The position numbers were made by a program, and so were the translations under genes. From positions 28,412,790 to 28,476,789 of the forward strand of contig OY997659.1 in NCBI GenBank assembly GCA_963921795.1: 64,000 nt of DNA, read 5' to 3'. Below the pieces are notes generated by a model, which was not told the DNA's origin, made no database searches, and saw nothing but the letters and a program-made list of their open reading frames with translations. Below are positions 36,690 through 47,523 of this stretch, piece by piece (the first letter of the stretch is position 1; each line of letters opens with the position of its first letter). Source of the stretch: Nannobrachium achirus (lineage: Eukaryota; Chordata; Actinopteri; Myctophiformes; Myctophidae).

Positions 36690-38590
36690 TGGTTATCATT
36701 TTTAATTTGGAGGAAGTCACAGAAAACGAGGTGACAAACATTGTCAGATCACTGAAAGCATCCAAAGCTAAAGATGCACATGGGCTTGACACAAACTTTC
36801 TTAAAACAAATATTGACTCTCTGGTGGCACCAATCACACATCTGGTAAATCTGTCCATAAGAAAATGCACTGTCCCAACTCAGTGGAAAGTTGCTGTTAT
36901 AACACCTATATTCAAATCTGGCTCAAAAACGGACATATCAAACTATAGACCCATAAGCATCTTACCTGTTATATCAAAAGTGGCTGAAAAGTGGATTGTA
37001 AAGTCTATTGTTAAACATCTAGACAAAGGCTACACCCCTCTGCATCCTATGCAGTTTGGGTTTCGAGCCTTCCACTCCACTGAGTCAGCAAATTGCTTAT
37101 TCATTGAAAAGTTAAAGTGTGCTTTGAACAAGGCCCCATGCGCAATGGCAGTATTTTTGGATTTCAAGAAAGCATTTGACTCTGTCAGCCATCAGGTCCT
37201 CTTGTCCAAACTAACACATTTCAACTTGTCCCCAGAGGCCATCAAATGGTTTACATCATACCTATCAAATAGAGAACAGTGTGTAAGTATAAATGGCATC
37301 AAGTCTCCTTATCACACTTGCTCGGTTGGTGTCCCCCCAGGGATCAATAGTAGGACCAATTCTGTTTTCTCTGTTTATAAACGATCTACCTGATGTATGT
37401 AAAGATGTACATATTCAGATGTACGCAGATGATGCTGTTATACTGACTCATGGAAAGAGCTATGCAGAGGTGTCAACGGTTTTAACTTCTGTTCTGACCA
37501 GCGTTCAGGACTGGCTTACAGACTCATGCCTGCTCCTGAATGCAAAAAAGACGGTCTGCATGGCTTTTTCCAAAAGACCAGTTGTGATGGAATCATCAAA
37601 TGTGTTTCTGGGTGGAGAGGAACTTGAACTTGTGTCAGAGTTCAAGTACCTCGGGGTCATGTTAGACTCAACCCTAACCTTTAAAAAACATGTAAAAAAG
37701 GTTACAAACACAATCAAGTTCAACCTTCAGAACTTTAAACAAATCAGACCTTTTTTGGCAGTTAGTGCTGCTAAATCGTATCTCCAATGCATGATCCTAT
37801 CACACATTGAGTACTGTTTCACAAACTGGTCTTGCACAGGTATAACGACTCTCAAACCCATTGAACAGCTATATAAGAGTGCGCTTAAGGTATTCGATAG
37901 GAAACCCCACTCATATCACCATTGTAATATTCTTCAGAGGTACCGTTTTTTGAGTTTCGCTAATTTTAAGGTATTTAAACAGGTCAGTATCATATATAAG
38001 ACCCTAAATGGTCTATGCCCACCTCCCCTAAAGGAATTCATAAAAAGGAAGCCTGATAGAGGACTCAATACTAGAGCAATCACTAGAGGGGATTGCGAAG
38101 TACCGTACCGGGTAACCGCTTTTGGAAAAAACACCCTTTCAGTGCAGGGATGTTCAATCTGGAATGACCTACCTCTAACAATAAGAGACTGTTTGTCATT
38201 TCCATCCTTCAAGTTCAATCTAAAAAAATGGTTAGTTGACAATCAAACCTGTGACCATGTATAGTTCTAAGAGTACAGCTCATGCCATGTACGTATATTT
38301 TTAACTATCCTTTTTTAATGTAGGGTACTGTTAGTAATATGTGTTGTTTTGTTTTTGTTTTTTTCTTGGTTCAGGAAAAATAGTATTTGTATGTATGTTC
38401 TTAGGCGCCCTCTCCTAATGTAGGGTTACTGTTTGTTGGTATGTATTGTTTTGTCTTCATGTGGGGACTACGGATGAAATTTAGCATTCTTGCTAATTCC
38501 GGCTTATTTACATTGCATTCATGTAGTGTTCATTAATATGCATTGTCCCGTCTAAATAAACAAATAAAGTAAAGTAAAGTAAAGTTAAAA
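36690..38590 (+). mobile_element. LINE reverse transcriptase, 5'-truncated, one frameshift
   Basis: The reverse transcriptase frame starts near FNLEEVTENEVTNIVRSL and shows the expected motif series: YRPISILPVISKVAEK, FLDFKKAFDSVSH, then PQGSIVGPILFSLFINDLP and MYADDAVIL (catalytic Y-A-D-D). After it come the thumb and a C-terminal region with SIWNDLPLTIRDC before the stop at 38264. The motifs place it in the CR1/L2/Rex1-type LINEs. The frame changes once at about 37333-37339, where a run of six C replaces an expected five before CAGGGATCA. Otherwise the frame is open. The upstream endonuclease is missing. The 3' end is an (AAAGT)n tail at about 38563-38585. It lies in an arhgap6 intron, opposite to the gene. 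Confidence 0.9.
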
Positions 38591-38986
38591 TTATCGCAAT
38601 ATTTTATTTGGTCTTATTACACGGCTTGGTTGAATGCTTGATTCTGATTGGTCAATCACTGAATTCAGCGGTGTGTTATTTCTGCATAATGACCGGTGTC
38701 TAATCAAAGACTCAGAGCACCTGGCTGCACTGCTTGATTTTGTGCCGTATTCAACATGACAGCCATGTTTTGGAAAACATTTGAAATAAGAAATTGACAA
38801 TGCACTAACCAAAAATGGATTCTGGTTGATCAACACTTCCTTGTTTTCCGAGGCGAACATTTCCACCCAGCACAACGCTTATGGAATTACCATAACGTAA
38901 GCAAGGAAATACATTGTTTTATTGTTACTTATTTCTCAACAACGTCCGGCGCGCGCCGTAAATTATTTCTTGCGTATCACCCAGCC

Positions 38987-38987
<1 letters not shown>

Positions 38988-39074
<87 letters not shown>
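38988..39074. repeat. (GT)n microsatellite in an arhgap6 intron
   Basis: About 43 units begin about 38 bp past the donor of the exon at 39112. Confidence 0.95.
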
Positions 39075-39077
<3 letters not shown>

Positions 39078-39111
39078 TGTGCGTGCGAGTGTGTCTGCAC
39101 GAGCTGCTCAC

Positions 39112-39262
39112 ACATGGTGTTGATGAAGGGTGTATACAGCTCTCTAGTCAGCAGTGGCTCTGGCATGTCCCTGAGGAACTCTTTGAGTAGCGCGGCCACA
39201 TCGTGGACACTGTGCTCCTCGTCCAGATGGACATCCAATCCCTGGTCAAACTCGTCACGAAG
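39112..39262 (-). CDS. arhgap6: arhgap6 coding exon (RhoGAP core, [12 protein letters not shown])
   Basis: This 151-bp exon encodes [20 protein letters not shown] then [20 protein letters not shown] and [10 protein letters not shown]. It carries the conserved RhoGAP motif K-x-x-L-R-x-x-P-x-P-L-L. Acceptor ATCACAG, donor GTGAGC after ATG T, phase 1 at the end. The intron begins with about 35 bp and then a long (CA)n run (38988-39074 on the plus strand). The reading frame appears to continue through this repeat, but the spliced form matches the family. Confidence 0.96.
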
Positions 39263-39541
39263 CTGTGATGAACACAATCACAAAATGGTTAAATACACAA
39301 CTGGTATGATCCCTTTAAATACTGTATACAGTTTACCTACTGAATGCAACACAGGGGAGGACAACCTTACAATAAGCAATGCATTTAAAGTGAATAACAT
39401 GACAAATCTGTAATGCAAAAGAACATTTTTAAATGCTGATGACAGCATTTGATCCTGTTACATATAGGGTAAACACATACATAATAATGTTGTATTGTCT
39501 CATCTTGTTAACTGTGGTTGAAAAGTAGTAGTAGCCTAGTA

Positions 39542-40144
39542 CAGTGCTTCTCAAAGTGGGTACTGTGGCACCCTTGGGTGCCGTGACCCACGTCCAGGGG
39601 TTCCACCGAATACCTTGTTAATATTTGTAATTTATCAATATCACTTCAGTTTAACCGATCTACTGTACAAGCTCACAACGCGTCACGTTTAGACGCCTTG
39701 TGAGCTTATAAATCTGGTATTTTTGGTGAATGTTCTCCAAGAATAGGGATGCTGGGTTCAAGCGGTTAAATGTCAATTTTGAAGTTATTTTCTATCTGTC
39801 GTAATTGAAACTATTTTCTCTCGTCTTCCTCATCATGACACATACTTTCGTAATTGAAACTATTTTCTCTCGTCTTCCTCATCATGACACATACTGTCGT
39901 AATTGAAACTATTTTCTCTCGTCTTCCTCATCATGACACATACTGTCGTAATTGAAACTATTTTCTCTTGTCTTCCTCATGACACATACTGTATCTTGGG
40001 GGAAAGATTTACAGTACATATGTACGTACCTTAACATGACATAAATGTAAGGTTCTATAAAGTAACAATGTAATTCAGCTGTGCCTGTGGATTAAAAAGC
40101 TATTAACAGAGGTGACCTGAGACAAAAAGGTTTGAGAACCACTG
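39542..40144. mobile_element. hAT-like element J with module and 49-bp tandem repeat
   Basis: The ends are CAGTGCTTCTCAAAG and GGTTTGAGAACCACTG. A module palindrome is at 39656-39724, and four 49-bp tandem units are at 39800-39992. The flanking 8-mers GCCTAGTA and CTCTAGTG match at five of eight positions. Confidence 0.75.
39800..39992 (+). repeat. tandem repeat, 49-bp unit x 4
   Basis: Units start at 39800, 39849, 39898 and 39947, each opening CGTAATTGAAACTATTTTCT. The last unit lacks three bases (CAT). They are nearly identical, so the expansion is recent. Confidence 0.93.
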
Positions 40145-40439
40145 CTCTAGTGCTATACAGGTAATGCACCTGGATCATTGATATGATGCCATGGTCATTG
40201 ATTCCTGTTAATTCATGCTGCTCCGCTTCCACTGATCATTCATTGGGGTTCACTTTCAAGTCAGCAAACCCTGGGCAGACAGCAGATTCAAATTGCAACG
40301 CGATCAACCAAAAAGCCCCTCGCTATCGACCAACTGATCTTAACGCCTGGTTGCCCATCACTGGAGTGGCCAACCAGAAAATTAATCAGTTCATTCAGAA
40401 AAGTAATCAGAAAAGTCAACCAAAGAACATGTTTTCTAT

Positions 40440-41640
40440 TCAGGATCTCCTCGTGGTCAGTAGGAACACACTGAGGAAACTAGCTGGAGCACTCATCCAA
40501 TGGCATTTCAACTATGCATGCACCTTGTGGTACTTTAGCATCTCAAAGGCAGTGTAAAGTAACAAAGTACATTTACTTAAGTACGGTACTTAAGCACAAT
40601 GTTGAGGTATTTGTAAGTTACTTGGGTATTTCCAATATTTTTACTTCTACTCCACTACATCTCAGAGGCAGATATTGTACTTTTACTCCACTACATTTAT
40701 TTGAAAACTTTAGTTAATAGTTACTTTGAAGATTTTAATTATTATAAGAAAACATACTTCAGCCCTATATACATGTCGGCCATTTGAAAATAGCAGACCT
40801 ACAAGCTCACAATGCGTCGCAGTGCGACACATTGAGAGCTTGTAGATCTGCTATTTTCAATCGATCTTTATATTTGAAATGGGATATTATGCATAATGAG
40901 TACTTTTACTTTTGGTACTTTAAGTACATTTTGATGCCAATACTTTTGTACTTTTACTCAAGCACACTTTGAATTACGGTCTTTTACTTGTAACTGAGTA
41001 ATTCTACATTGCACTACTGATACTTTTACTTAAGTAAAACATGCGAGTCCTTTTTCCACCACTGCTCAAAGGCATTCAAAACTAAACTGCAGACCTCTCA
41101 AAACAAACTGGTCAGGTTACTACTAGGCCTTGCACCCAGAACTCACCACTAACCCCTGCTCATTATTCTAGGGTGGGGTAGCTCAGGGTAGAGCGGACAG
41201 AGTAAAGCAACTCGCAATGGGCCTGGTCTTCATGATACGCGAGTAAACAGAGATACCCATGTACCTGTCCCACTACTTCAATGGCCTAAAAGACACTCAC
41301 ACACAGGCACAACACCTGAAGGAGCCCCATTGATTTCACTGAACCCAGTTTCGGCACAAAAATGGGGTCAAATTTGTTCTACTGCTATGCCCCTAGAATG
41401 TGGAATGCCCTGCCAACATTCATAAAAAGGCGTGACTCCTTACCCTGCTTCAAAACCACTCTAAAAGAGCACCTACAGGTGGCTGCAAATTTTAACTGGC
41501 CCCAGTAAAAAGTCTAAGCGTATCACCGGAAATGACCTCCCTCAACTGTTTGCTGTGTATATTATCTTTCTTTTTGTATTACTACTTGAATTTATGATGT
41601 TTTTGCATATTACTGCATATTATTGTCAGTCTTTAAATGT
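40440..41640 (+). mobile_element. CR1/L2/Rex1-like LINE 3' fragment, split by a hAT MITE
   Basis: Before the insertion the frame reads LRKLAGALIQWHFNYACTLW and YFSISKA. After it, FKTKLQTSQNKLVRLLLGLA PRTHH continues the same protein, followed by a decayed stretch with MWNALPTFIKRRDSLPCFKT. These are typical C-terminal motifs of the LINE reverse transcriptase region. The two halves are separated by the 515-bp family A element at 40550-41064, which has an exact 8-bp duplication (CTCAAAGG). The LINE was therefore present first. Several stops and a frame change after 41150 show that it is old. Confidence 0.8.
40550..41064. mobile_element. family A hAT MITE, 515 bp, exact 8-bp duplication
   Basis: It is flanked by CTCAAAGG at 40542-40549 and 41065-41072, an exact 8-bp target duplication inside a LINE coding frame. 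This proves that the unit moves as a hAT-type element. The ends are CAGTGTAAAGTAAC and GTCCTTTTTCCACCACTG. The central module palindrome is at 40782-40861. Confidence 0.93.
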
Positions 41641-41971
41641 CTTGATGAACTGAATACACAGGACCTCCATGGAAACAAACAAGCCCAGAGGGCTTATTTG
41701 GGTTAAGCACAAAGGGTTTCCACCGTGCCTCAAGCTAAGTTTAGGCTGGTCCGGTGCATCTCAGGAACGGGACTGGAATATGCAGAAGGAAGGCAACTGG
41801 AGCAAACTCGGACTGTTAAAAAACCTTTACAGGGTGCAGGCAAATAAAGTGACAACATTTCGATGTCAATACGTCAGGTCAGGTTAGCTCAGGATTAGCA
41901 CCCTCACTCTGCCTTTTTTTTTGCAGTTAAATAAGGTATTCAATACAAATCAAAAGGTAAGGGTGACCTAC

Positions 41972-42027
41972 CTGTCGCACTCTCTTCTTAGAACTCCCAA
42001 CACGGAAAATGCCAACCGTCTGCAGGC
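41972..42027 (-). CDS. arhgap6: arhgap6 coding exon with the arginine finger
   Basis: This short 56-bp exon encodes GLQTVGIFRVGSSKKRVRQ. The arginine in GIFRVG is the catalytic arginine finger of RhoGAP domains, which is inserted into the GTPase active site to speed GTP hydrolysis. It is present, so the domain should be active. Acceptor TCCTTAG, donor CAG|GTAGGT, entering in phase 1 and leaving in phase 0. Confidence 0.95.
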
Positions 42028-42392
42028 CTAAGGACAGTGTACAGTATACAGTTTACTTTCAAGATGCTTATGATGTACAACACCACACCCATTCACATTT
42101 GGCACGTCATTATAGGCAAAATTCAAGAATGTTCAGTTTTTAAGCAAAATAGCACATCTACTGGGAGCATTTTAAAAATGAGTTGGTAGATTGTCAGTTC
42201 AACACCATCGTACAACAAAGTCCTAATCAGGCTTTAAGTGTTACACTTTTAACATACAAACTACACATTTGCTATTGAATTATATGTTGTTTTGCTACAG
42301 CAGCAATGGAAGGTAGGCCAGACATCATAAACGGGTACTTCTTAGTGTTCTCACAGACTGTTAGTCACTTTCCACACTTTGATGATGCGTAC

Positions 42393-42588
42393 CGTATTTC
42401 TCCAGGTGCTGACAGCAGTTGTCCAGCGCGCGGGGCACCTGCCTATAAATGGGGTTGAGGCTGAGCTTCTTGTCGCTGCGCTTGCTCCGGTTGCTGGGCG
42501 TCTCGACGGGCAGCGACAGCTGGAGGGCTTCCAGGAGCCGAGACTGGTTATCATCCAGGTCGGTGATGCAATCCACAGACACTCCACC
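42393..42588 (-). CDS. arhgap6: arhgap6 coding exon (start of RhoGAP domain)
   Basis: This 196-bp exon encodes [20 protein letters not shown], then [13 protein letters not shown], a basic stretch, and [20 protein letters not shown]. The last part is the first helix region of the RhoGAP fold (IYRQVPR, then CCQHLEKYG). Acceptor CTGGCAG, phase 0. It ends TAC G in phase 1 at GTACGC. The sequence is in line with human ARHGAP6 ([19 protein letters not shown]). Confidence 0.95.
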
Positions 42589-42781
42589 CTGCCAGGGAAC
42601 AGACGGGCCAAGGCGGTACAGTCACGCAGGCCTGGTAAACAGTCATGCAGGCTGATACCAGGCTGCATGTGATAACACATTGCCGCGACGGTTGTGTGTG
42701 TGTGAGACGGCTGAGTGAGCTTCCAGTAACAGGCTGAATATGGTGTGTGCCAACGTCACAAAATGATCCCAGGGAAGCCAG

Positions 42782-43301
42782 CAATGTTGTTTTTGACGGC
42801 AAATTTTGATTTAGTTTTAGTCATAGTCTTTTGAATAAAATGTCATTTAGTTTTAGTCATAATTTAGTCACCTGAAAAGTTTTAGTTTTAGTCTAATTTT
42901 AGTCGACTAAATAGGCCTATCATACGTTTTTAGGCGACTAAATCTTCAGTTGATTTAGTCAACTGAAATGTATTTTGGCAGGCCTTGATGGCATCGTAAT
43001 GACTGCTTTTAAACTTGGTTGCGTGCTGCTGCGACGCGTTGTGAGCTTGTAGATCGGCTATTTTCAGCACACAACACCTGAGAGCAACCAAACAAAAATG
43101 ACTCTTTTCTCCACTAGTCCCTCCCTAACGTTTTAGTCTAGTTTTTATTTTGTTGACGAAATTGTCAATATATTTAGTCTTAGTTTTAGTTATCACAGCT
43201 TAGTTTTTATTTCGTTTACTTTTTATTTTGTTTTTGTCAGTGAAAAAAACGCAGTCGACAAACATTTTTCGTCATAGTTTTAGTCGATGAAAACAACACT
43301 G
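42782..43301. mobile_element. family D hAT MITE, exact 8-bp duplication
   Basis: It is flanked by GAAGCCAG at 42774-42781 and 43302-43309. The ends are CAATGTTGTTTTTGACGGC and GATGAAAACAACACTG. The body is full of TTTAGTTTTAGTC repeats. A single module arm is at 43033-43071. It begins about 190 bp upstream (gene sense) of the arhgap6 exon at 42393-42588. Confidence 0.92.
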
Positions 43302-43392
43302 GAAGCCAGTAGCCTCTTTCTCACCTGGATCCCTGGAGCTGCTTTTGCAGCTCAATCCAGAAAGCATCCGTGTCGCTTTCGATTTTAACCTC

Positions 43393-43625
43393 TTTAACCA
43401 TTATTTTATAGTTCAGCTATTCAAAAATAGCAGATATACAAGCTTGTAGATCTGCTACTTTTGAATAATCATGAAAATGTGTGCAAATCTTTGAATATAT
43501 TTTTTAAAGCGAACCTTTGTAACTGAAATCTTTGCTTCTGGGGGTCCCTGGCTGGCACAACATATTTTGGTCCGCGGCCAAATACATGTAGTTTTGGGGG
43601 TCCTTGACAACCACAAGGATTTAGA
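43393..43625. mobile_element. family E fragment with a short module
   Basis: The module at 43429-43466 has short arms joined directly (GATATACAAGCTTGTAGATC) and mirrored flanks ATTCAAAA and TTTTGAAT. The E text follows in reverse. Confidence 0.65.
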
Positions 43626-43657
43626 ATTTAGGTCTAAACGAGGTAAGTCTAATTTAA

Positions 43658-44215
43658 CCCATTAACCCAATAGCAGATATACAAGCTCACAGCGCGGCAC
43701 CGAGTGCCGCGCTGCGAGCTTGTAGATCTGCTATTTTTTTTAAATCGTGAAAATTTGAATTTTTACCCGATTCTATAAGTGTCATTTGAATCCTTCTAAA
43801 GTTTTTTGAAAAACCTATGTTTCTATGTCAGCAATCTGGCTAGCCATCGTCAAAGATAAGGTCCTTTTCACATAACTGGAGCTCAGTTAGTCTGTTCTTG
43901 AGAGACTACTATTTCAGTGGTTCTCAAATCTTTTCATGTGAAGGACCCCCAAAATGATATGTATTTGGCCACGGACCCCCATCTCAAAATATTTATTTCC
44001 AGGGACCCCGCAGAAGCAAAATTTGAGTTAGAAACGTTTGCTTTAAAAATACATACAGTATGTTCAAAGATTTGCACACATTTTCACGACTTTTTCAAAA
44101 ATAGCAGTCTACAATCTACAAGCTTGCAGCGCGGCACTCGGTGCCGTGCTGCGAGCTTGTATATCTGCTATTTTTCACTGGTTAAAGCATTCAATAATTC
44201 TAGGCCTAAATGGGT
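43658..44215. mobile_element. family E element, about 558 bp, between 14-bp direct repeats
   Basis: The ends are (TTAA)CCCATT and CCTAAATGGG(TTAA). The 14-bp direct repeat TAAGTCTAATTTAA stands at 43644-43657 and 44216-44229. There is one module near each end (43669-43737 and 44096-44176). The middle holds a CAGTGGTTCTCAAAC-like hAT start (TTTCAGTGGTTCTCAAATC). Confidence 0.85.
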
Positions 44216-44248
44216 TAAGTCTAATTTAAAAGGCCCACAGTACGTTAC

Positions 44249-44505
44249 CCTTCTGCGGGTCCTTGGCGCTGCCTCCGGCGTGCTGGGCAGAGGCGACCCG
44301 TTGGGGGTCTCGGAGGTGGAGCTGAGGGAGGAGTTGCTGCTGGAGAGGTCCTTGTTGGCCCTCTTGGAGGTGAGGTGGAGGAAGGACAGCATCAGGTCGC
44401 TGGGGTCCCGGTGGCCCTCCCGCTGCGGGTCGTGGCGCTGCTTGTGCGCGCGGTCATTGGATATGACCTGCGAGAGCGGTATTCCAAACGCCTGAGGCAG
44501 AGTCT
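44249..44505 (-). CDS. arhgap6: arhgap6 coding exon (serine-rich linker)
   Basis: This 257-bp exon encodes 86 residues from ETLPQAFGIPLSQVISNDRA through a serine-rich stretch (DLSSSNSSLSSTSETPNG) to TPEAAPRTRRR. The serine block is nearly identical to the human one and is probably a phosphorylation-rich linker before the GAP domain. Acceptor CCCACAG, donor AGG|GTAACG, entering in phase 1 and leaving in phase 0. A full-length family E element with its flanking direct repeat ends at 44229, only 20 bp past the donor. Confidence 0.95.
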
Positions 44506-44986
44506 CTGTGGGAGCGTGCAGGGGAGACAAGAGTTCACATCACCACATCTACTGGCCGCGTTCACGCTGTGAATGTGGTCGATGCCAACTTAGATTAATA
44601 AAAATATGTTTTGCTGGTTGCGGGTGCTTGTGCTATTATAGGTGTTATTTACGTGTTCTCCAATGCTTGTGCTGTTGGCTTGGGAGAACCCTAATGTGCA
44701 ACGAATGCAACGATATGCCCTTGGAACGTCGCCGGCGACAACTGCACAGCCGAACAAAAACAATATGCTCCGACCAGCGCAGATCCAATTTCCAGCGTTC
44801 AGGGAACACACATACTTTCTGATGTGTCTCTGTAAACACAAGGAGAAGAGGAAGGGGGCTGGCCATGCCTTGAGGACAGGACTGTGACGACTGGGCCACC
44901 TCTCAAGACTGTTTTTGTTATTCCCTTGACCGCCCCCGCTGACAGAGAAGCCCACATTCCTGCCAGCAGCATTGCATTGTTGCAAG

Positions 44987-45275
44987 GGGGGGGGGGGGGG
45001 GGGGGGGGGGGAGCAGCGCGGTAGCTCCAGCAGGCTAGCTAGGCCTCGTTTTCTGGAGGATACTCGACTGTATATTTTCACTCTGTAGGGTATAAACAGC
45101 AGAGTGCGTCTGCTGCAGTTGAGCGCCACACACAGTTCCGGCCAGACGGATCAAAGAGCGCCTTTTCCACTGTCAACGGGCTGACCAGGCGGAGTGTGTG
45201 AGAAAACAAGACCCAGCTGGACGGGGGACAAGGGGGGGGGGGGGATGAGGGGGGGGGGGGATGAGGGGGGGGACA
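44987..45275. repeat. G-rich tracts
   Basis: A G-run of about 25 lies at 44987-45012, and clustered G8-G12 runs lie at 45231-45277 (GGGGGGATGAGG units). They could form quadruplexes on the plus strand. Confidence 0.85.
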
Positions 45276-45544
45276 AGGGTCCGGCAGGACCATGCGTATA
45301 GCTATCCCACAATCCTAAAAGCGGCTGTGTTTATCTTCACTGGGTTGGAAAGACTAACAATAATATTATCAGGGTCTGCGTGCAGGCCCGCAGTCTTATC
45401 GTTTTTTGCAGGGAAAAGAGCACAAAAGATTTCTCATCGCTGCCATTACATCATGGCGTAGACATGACGATGATGAATGTCATATTGAGACGCACTGTGG
45501 CGGGCATTACTGTACAGAAGGAGTCACACCCAGATTCCCCGTAC

Positions 45545-45616
45545 CTTTGTCCTTGCTCTTCTCTTTGGATAACGAGTCCAGCTTTCTCCGGAGGGACTTC
45601 TTGCGCTTGTGGCAAT
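45545..45616 (-). CDS. arhgap6: arhgap6 coding exon (basic KRKKSLRRK segment)
   Basis: This 72-bp exon encodes DCHKRKKSLRRKLDSLSKEK and continues SKDKG, a strongly basic linker before the GAP domain. It enters in phase 1 (completing GAT) and leaves in phase 1. The acceptor is CTTTTCAG and the donor is GTACGG-like (AAAG then GTAC). The human counterpart is similarly lysine-rich (KRKKSLRKKLDSLGKEKNK). A hAT element of family B with an 8-bp duplication begins only about 40 bp upstream in gene orientation, at 45666. Confidence 0.93.
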
Positions 45617-45665
45617 CTGAAAAGAGGCCGAACAGCGTTAATAAAACATACACACAGCTGTAGAC

Positions 45666-46065
45666 CAGTGGTTCTCAACCTGTGGGTCAGGACCCCCAGG
45701 GGGGTCCCCAAATTATTTTGGGGGGGTCCCCAGATGATTAACTTAATGTGCAACATTGTTTTCTCACTCAACAGTAAACAAACCAACATAAAGTTTAAGT
45801 GTCTAGAGGGTATCTGTACATTTCTAAAGTGTCAATTTATTGACTTTTTAATACCTCTAAAATGGCAAATTAAACATTGGCCAAATGGACAAATTTAGCA
45901 GATCTACATGCTCACAACGCCTCGCGTTGCGAGGCATTGTGAGCATGTAGATCTGCTATTTTCACAATAGAACCGTATTATACAAAATGTAATGCCTCAA
46001 CTCTTAGTGCTCGTCAAGGTGGGGGGTCCCCAGTTAAAATATGATAATTTTTCAGATCGCGGCTG
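45666..46065. mobile_element. family B hAT MITE with full module, 8-bp duplication
   Basis: It is flanked by CTGTAGAC at 45658-45665 and 46066-46073. Left end CAGTGGTTCTCAACC. The right end is rearranged. It contains one of the best module palindromes (45891-45968; centre CGCCTCGCGTTGCGAGGC). The right duplication touches the left duplication of the family F element at 46082. Confidence 0.88.
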
Positions 46066-46081
46066 CTGTAGACAACTACAC

Positions 46082-46433
46082 CAGGGGTCTTTCAACGTTT
46101 TTCACGCCAGGGACCACCTAGCTGAGAGAGAGATGAAGCAGAGACCCCCCACCCCCACTACATATTGTATAAAATTGCGTTGCAGATTATACTTTTTCAT
46201 AGATTTCATAGACTTGTTTGACACCACGATCATCAGTTGGATTCATGTTAATGTGTATTATTAATCAATAATTAATAAACCTGACCTTTAACTCCACACC
46301 AAACTTCTTTACCGAAAACAGCCATAGGCTAAAAATTCCCCTCAGAATACGGATGCTAGGGTTCAAGTGGTTAATGTAAAGGAAAACTCTGAGGACCCCC
46401 TAGGGGTCCTGGACCCCATGTTGAAGACCCCTG
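46082..46433. mobile_element. family F hAT MITE lacking the module, exact 8-bp duplication
   Basis: It is flanked by AACTACAC at 46074-46081 and 46434-46441. Where the copies at 28989 and 48791 have the module, this one reads CGAAAACAGCCATAGGCTAA. Confidence 0.9.
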
Positions 46434-47426
46434 AACTACACTATATTCTTGTCCTACTTTCCCAAACACAATAACATAATTCAAGAAAGCAAGGCAAAAA
46501 GTAGGCAACGCCTCCCCAATGTAATTTATGTCAAGAGATGAAGACCTGGAATGTGAATGCTAATTTATAGTCTATACAATGTTAGTACCTGAATAAAGGC
46601 ATGCCCGTGCATACCTTGACCTAGATAGATATCTAGATATTCATGGTAAGTGGTTACGTTATGAAACCTACAACTGCTGTTTCAAAAGACACTGGAAGGG
46701 AAACTACACCCCACACCCCTACCCACCAACCCAGACACACCCACCCTCCCAGACCACACAAGCACACACATACACGCAAAAGTGGCTTGCTCGATAATCA
46801 CTTGCGGTGTCGCATGCCCAAAAAGCTTGCAACGAGCTCATAGATTGGCTAGTTTGGGCACGCAACGCCATCGTACGACGAATAGCGGACCAGGCTTAAC
46901 CCATTTAGACTTGAGGCCGATTCTAAAAACGCCTTCTAAATCCTGAAAAATAACTAATGGAATATTTAATCAAAGAGTTAAAAAAAATGTTATGTTGGGT
47001 TAGACGGGGTTTGGTGCATCATGGGAGCAGCAGAAAGCCAGGCTCTCGTCGACCAGATGAGGAAACGTGATGTATGACACAGGAAAAAGGGCTGACGTGA
47101 AACAGATCAGAGGGGGTGAAGAGAGACAACCTCACTCCATGAAAACAAGGCTTCACCGCTAGCAATCTATCGTCTATCGCCCTGCTGCATATCAAAAGCA
47201 AACGTTGTGTCTTTCAAGTTGGGAAAAAAAAGAAAAGAAAAAAGAAAATGGAAAATGGAAAATCCTTTTGCAAATTTCACAATAAAACCAGCAGGACTGG
47301 AAGAGTTTCACTCAGGGTTTGTCAAGGCGTGCTGTGACAAGCTCGTGAAACACTGACATGCACTAAATGGAGAACGGTTGGATAGGGAAGGGGACAAGTG
47401 ACAAGTGCTTTGTTTGTATGTGTTAG

Positions 47427-47429
<3 letters not shown>

Positions 47430-47519
<90 letters not shown>
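47430..47519. repeat. (TG)n microsatellite
   Basis: About 45 units in an arhgap6 intron. Confidence 0.95.

Positions 47520-47523
<4 letters not shown>

Noticed and set aside
38963-39277. arhgap6 exon frame running on into a histidine/threonine repeat
   Set aside because: The frame continues only through the (CA)n of the intron. A GTGAGC donor at 39111 and the family alignment end the exon before it.
41170-41205. tRNA-like text GTAGCTCAGGGTAGAGCGG
   Set aside because: It lies in the decayed LINE coding region, where it encodes the expected protein motif, and no box B follows at the right distance.
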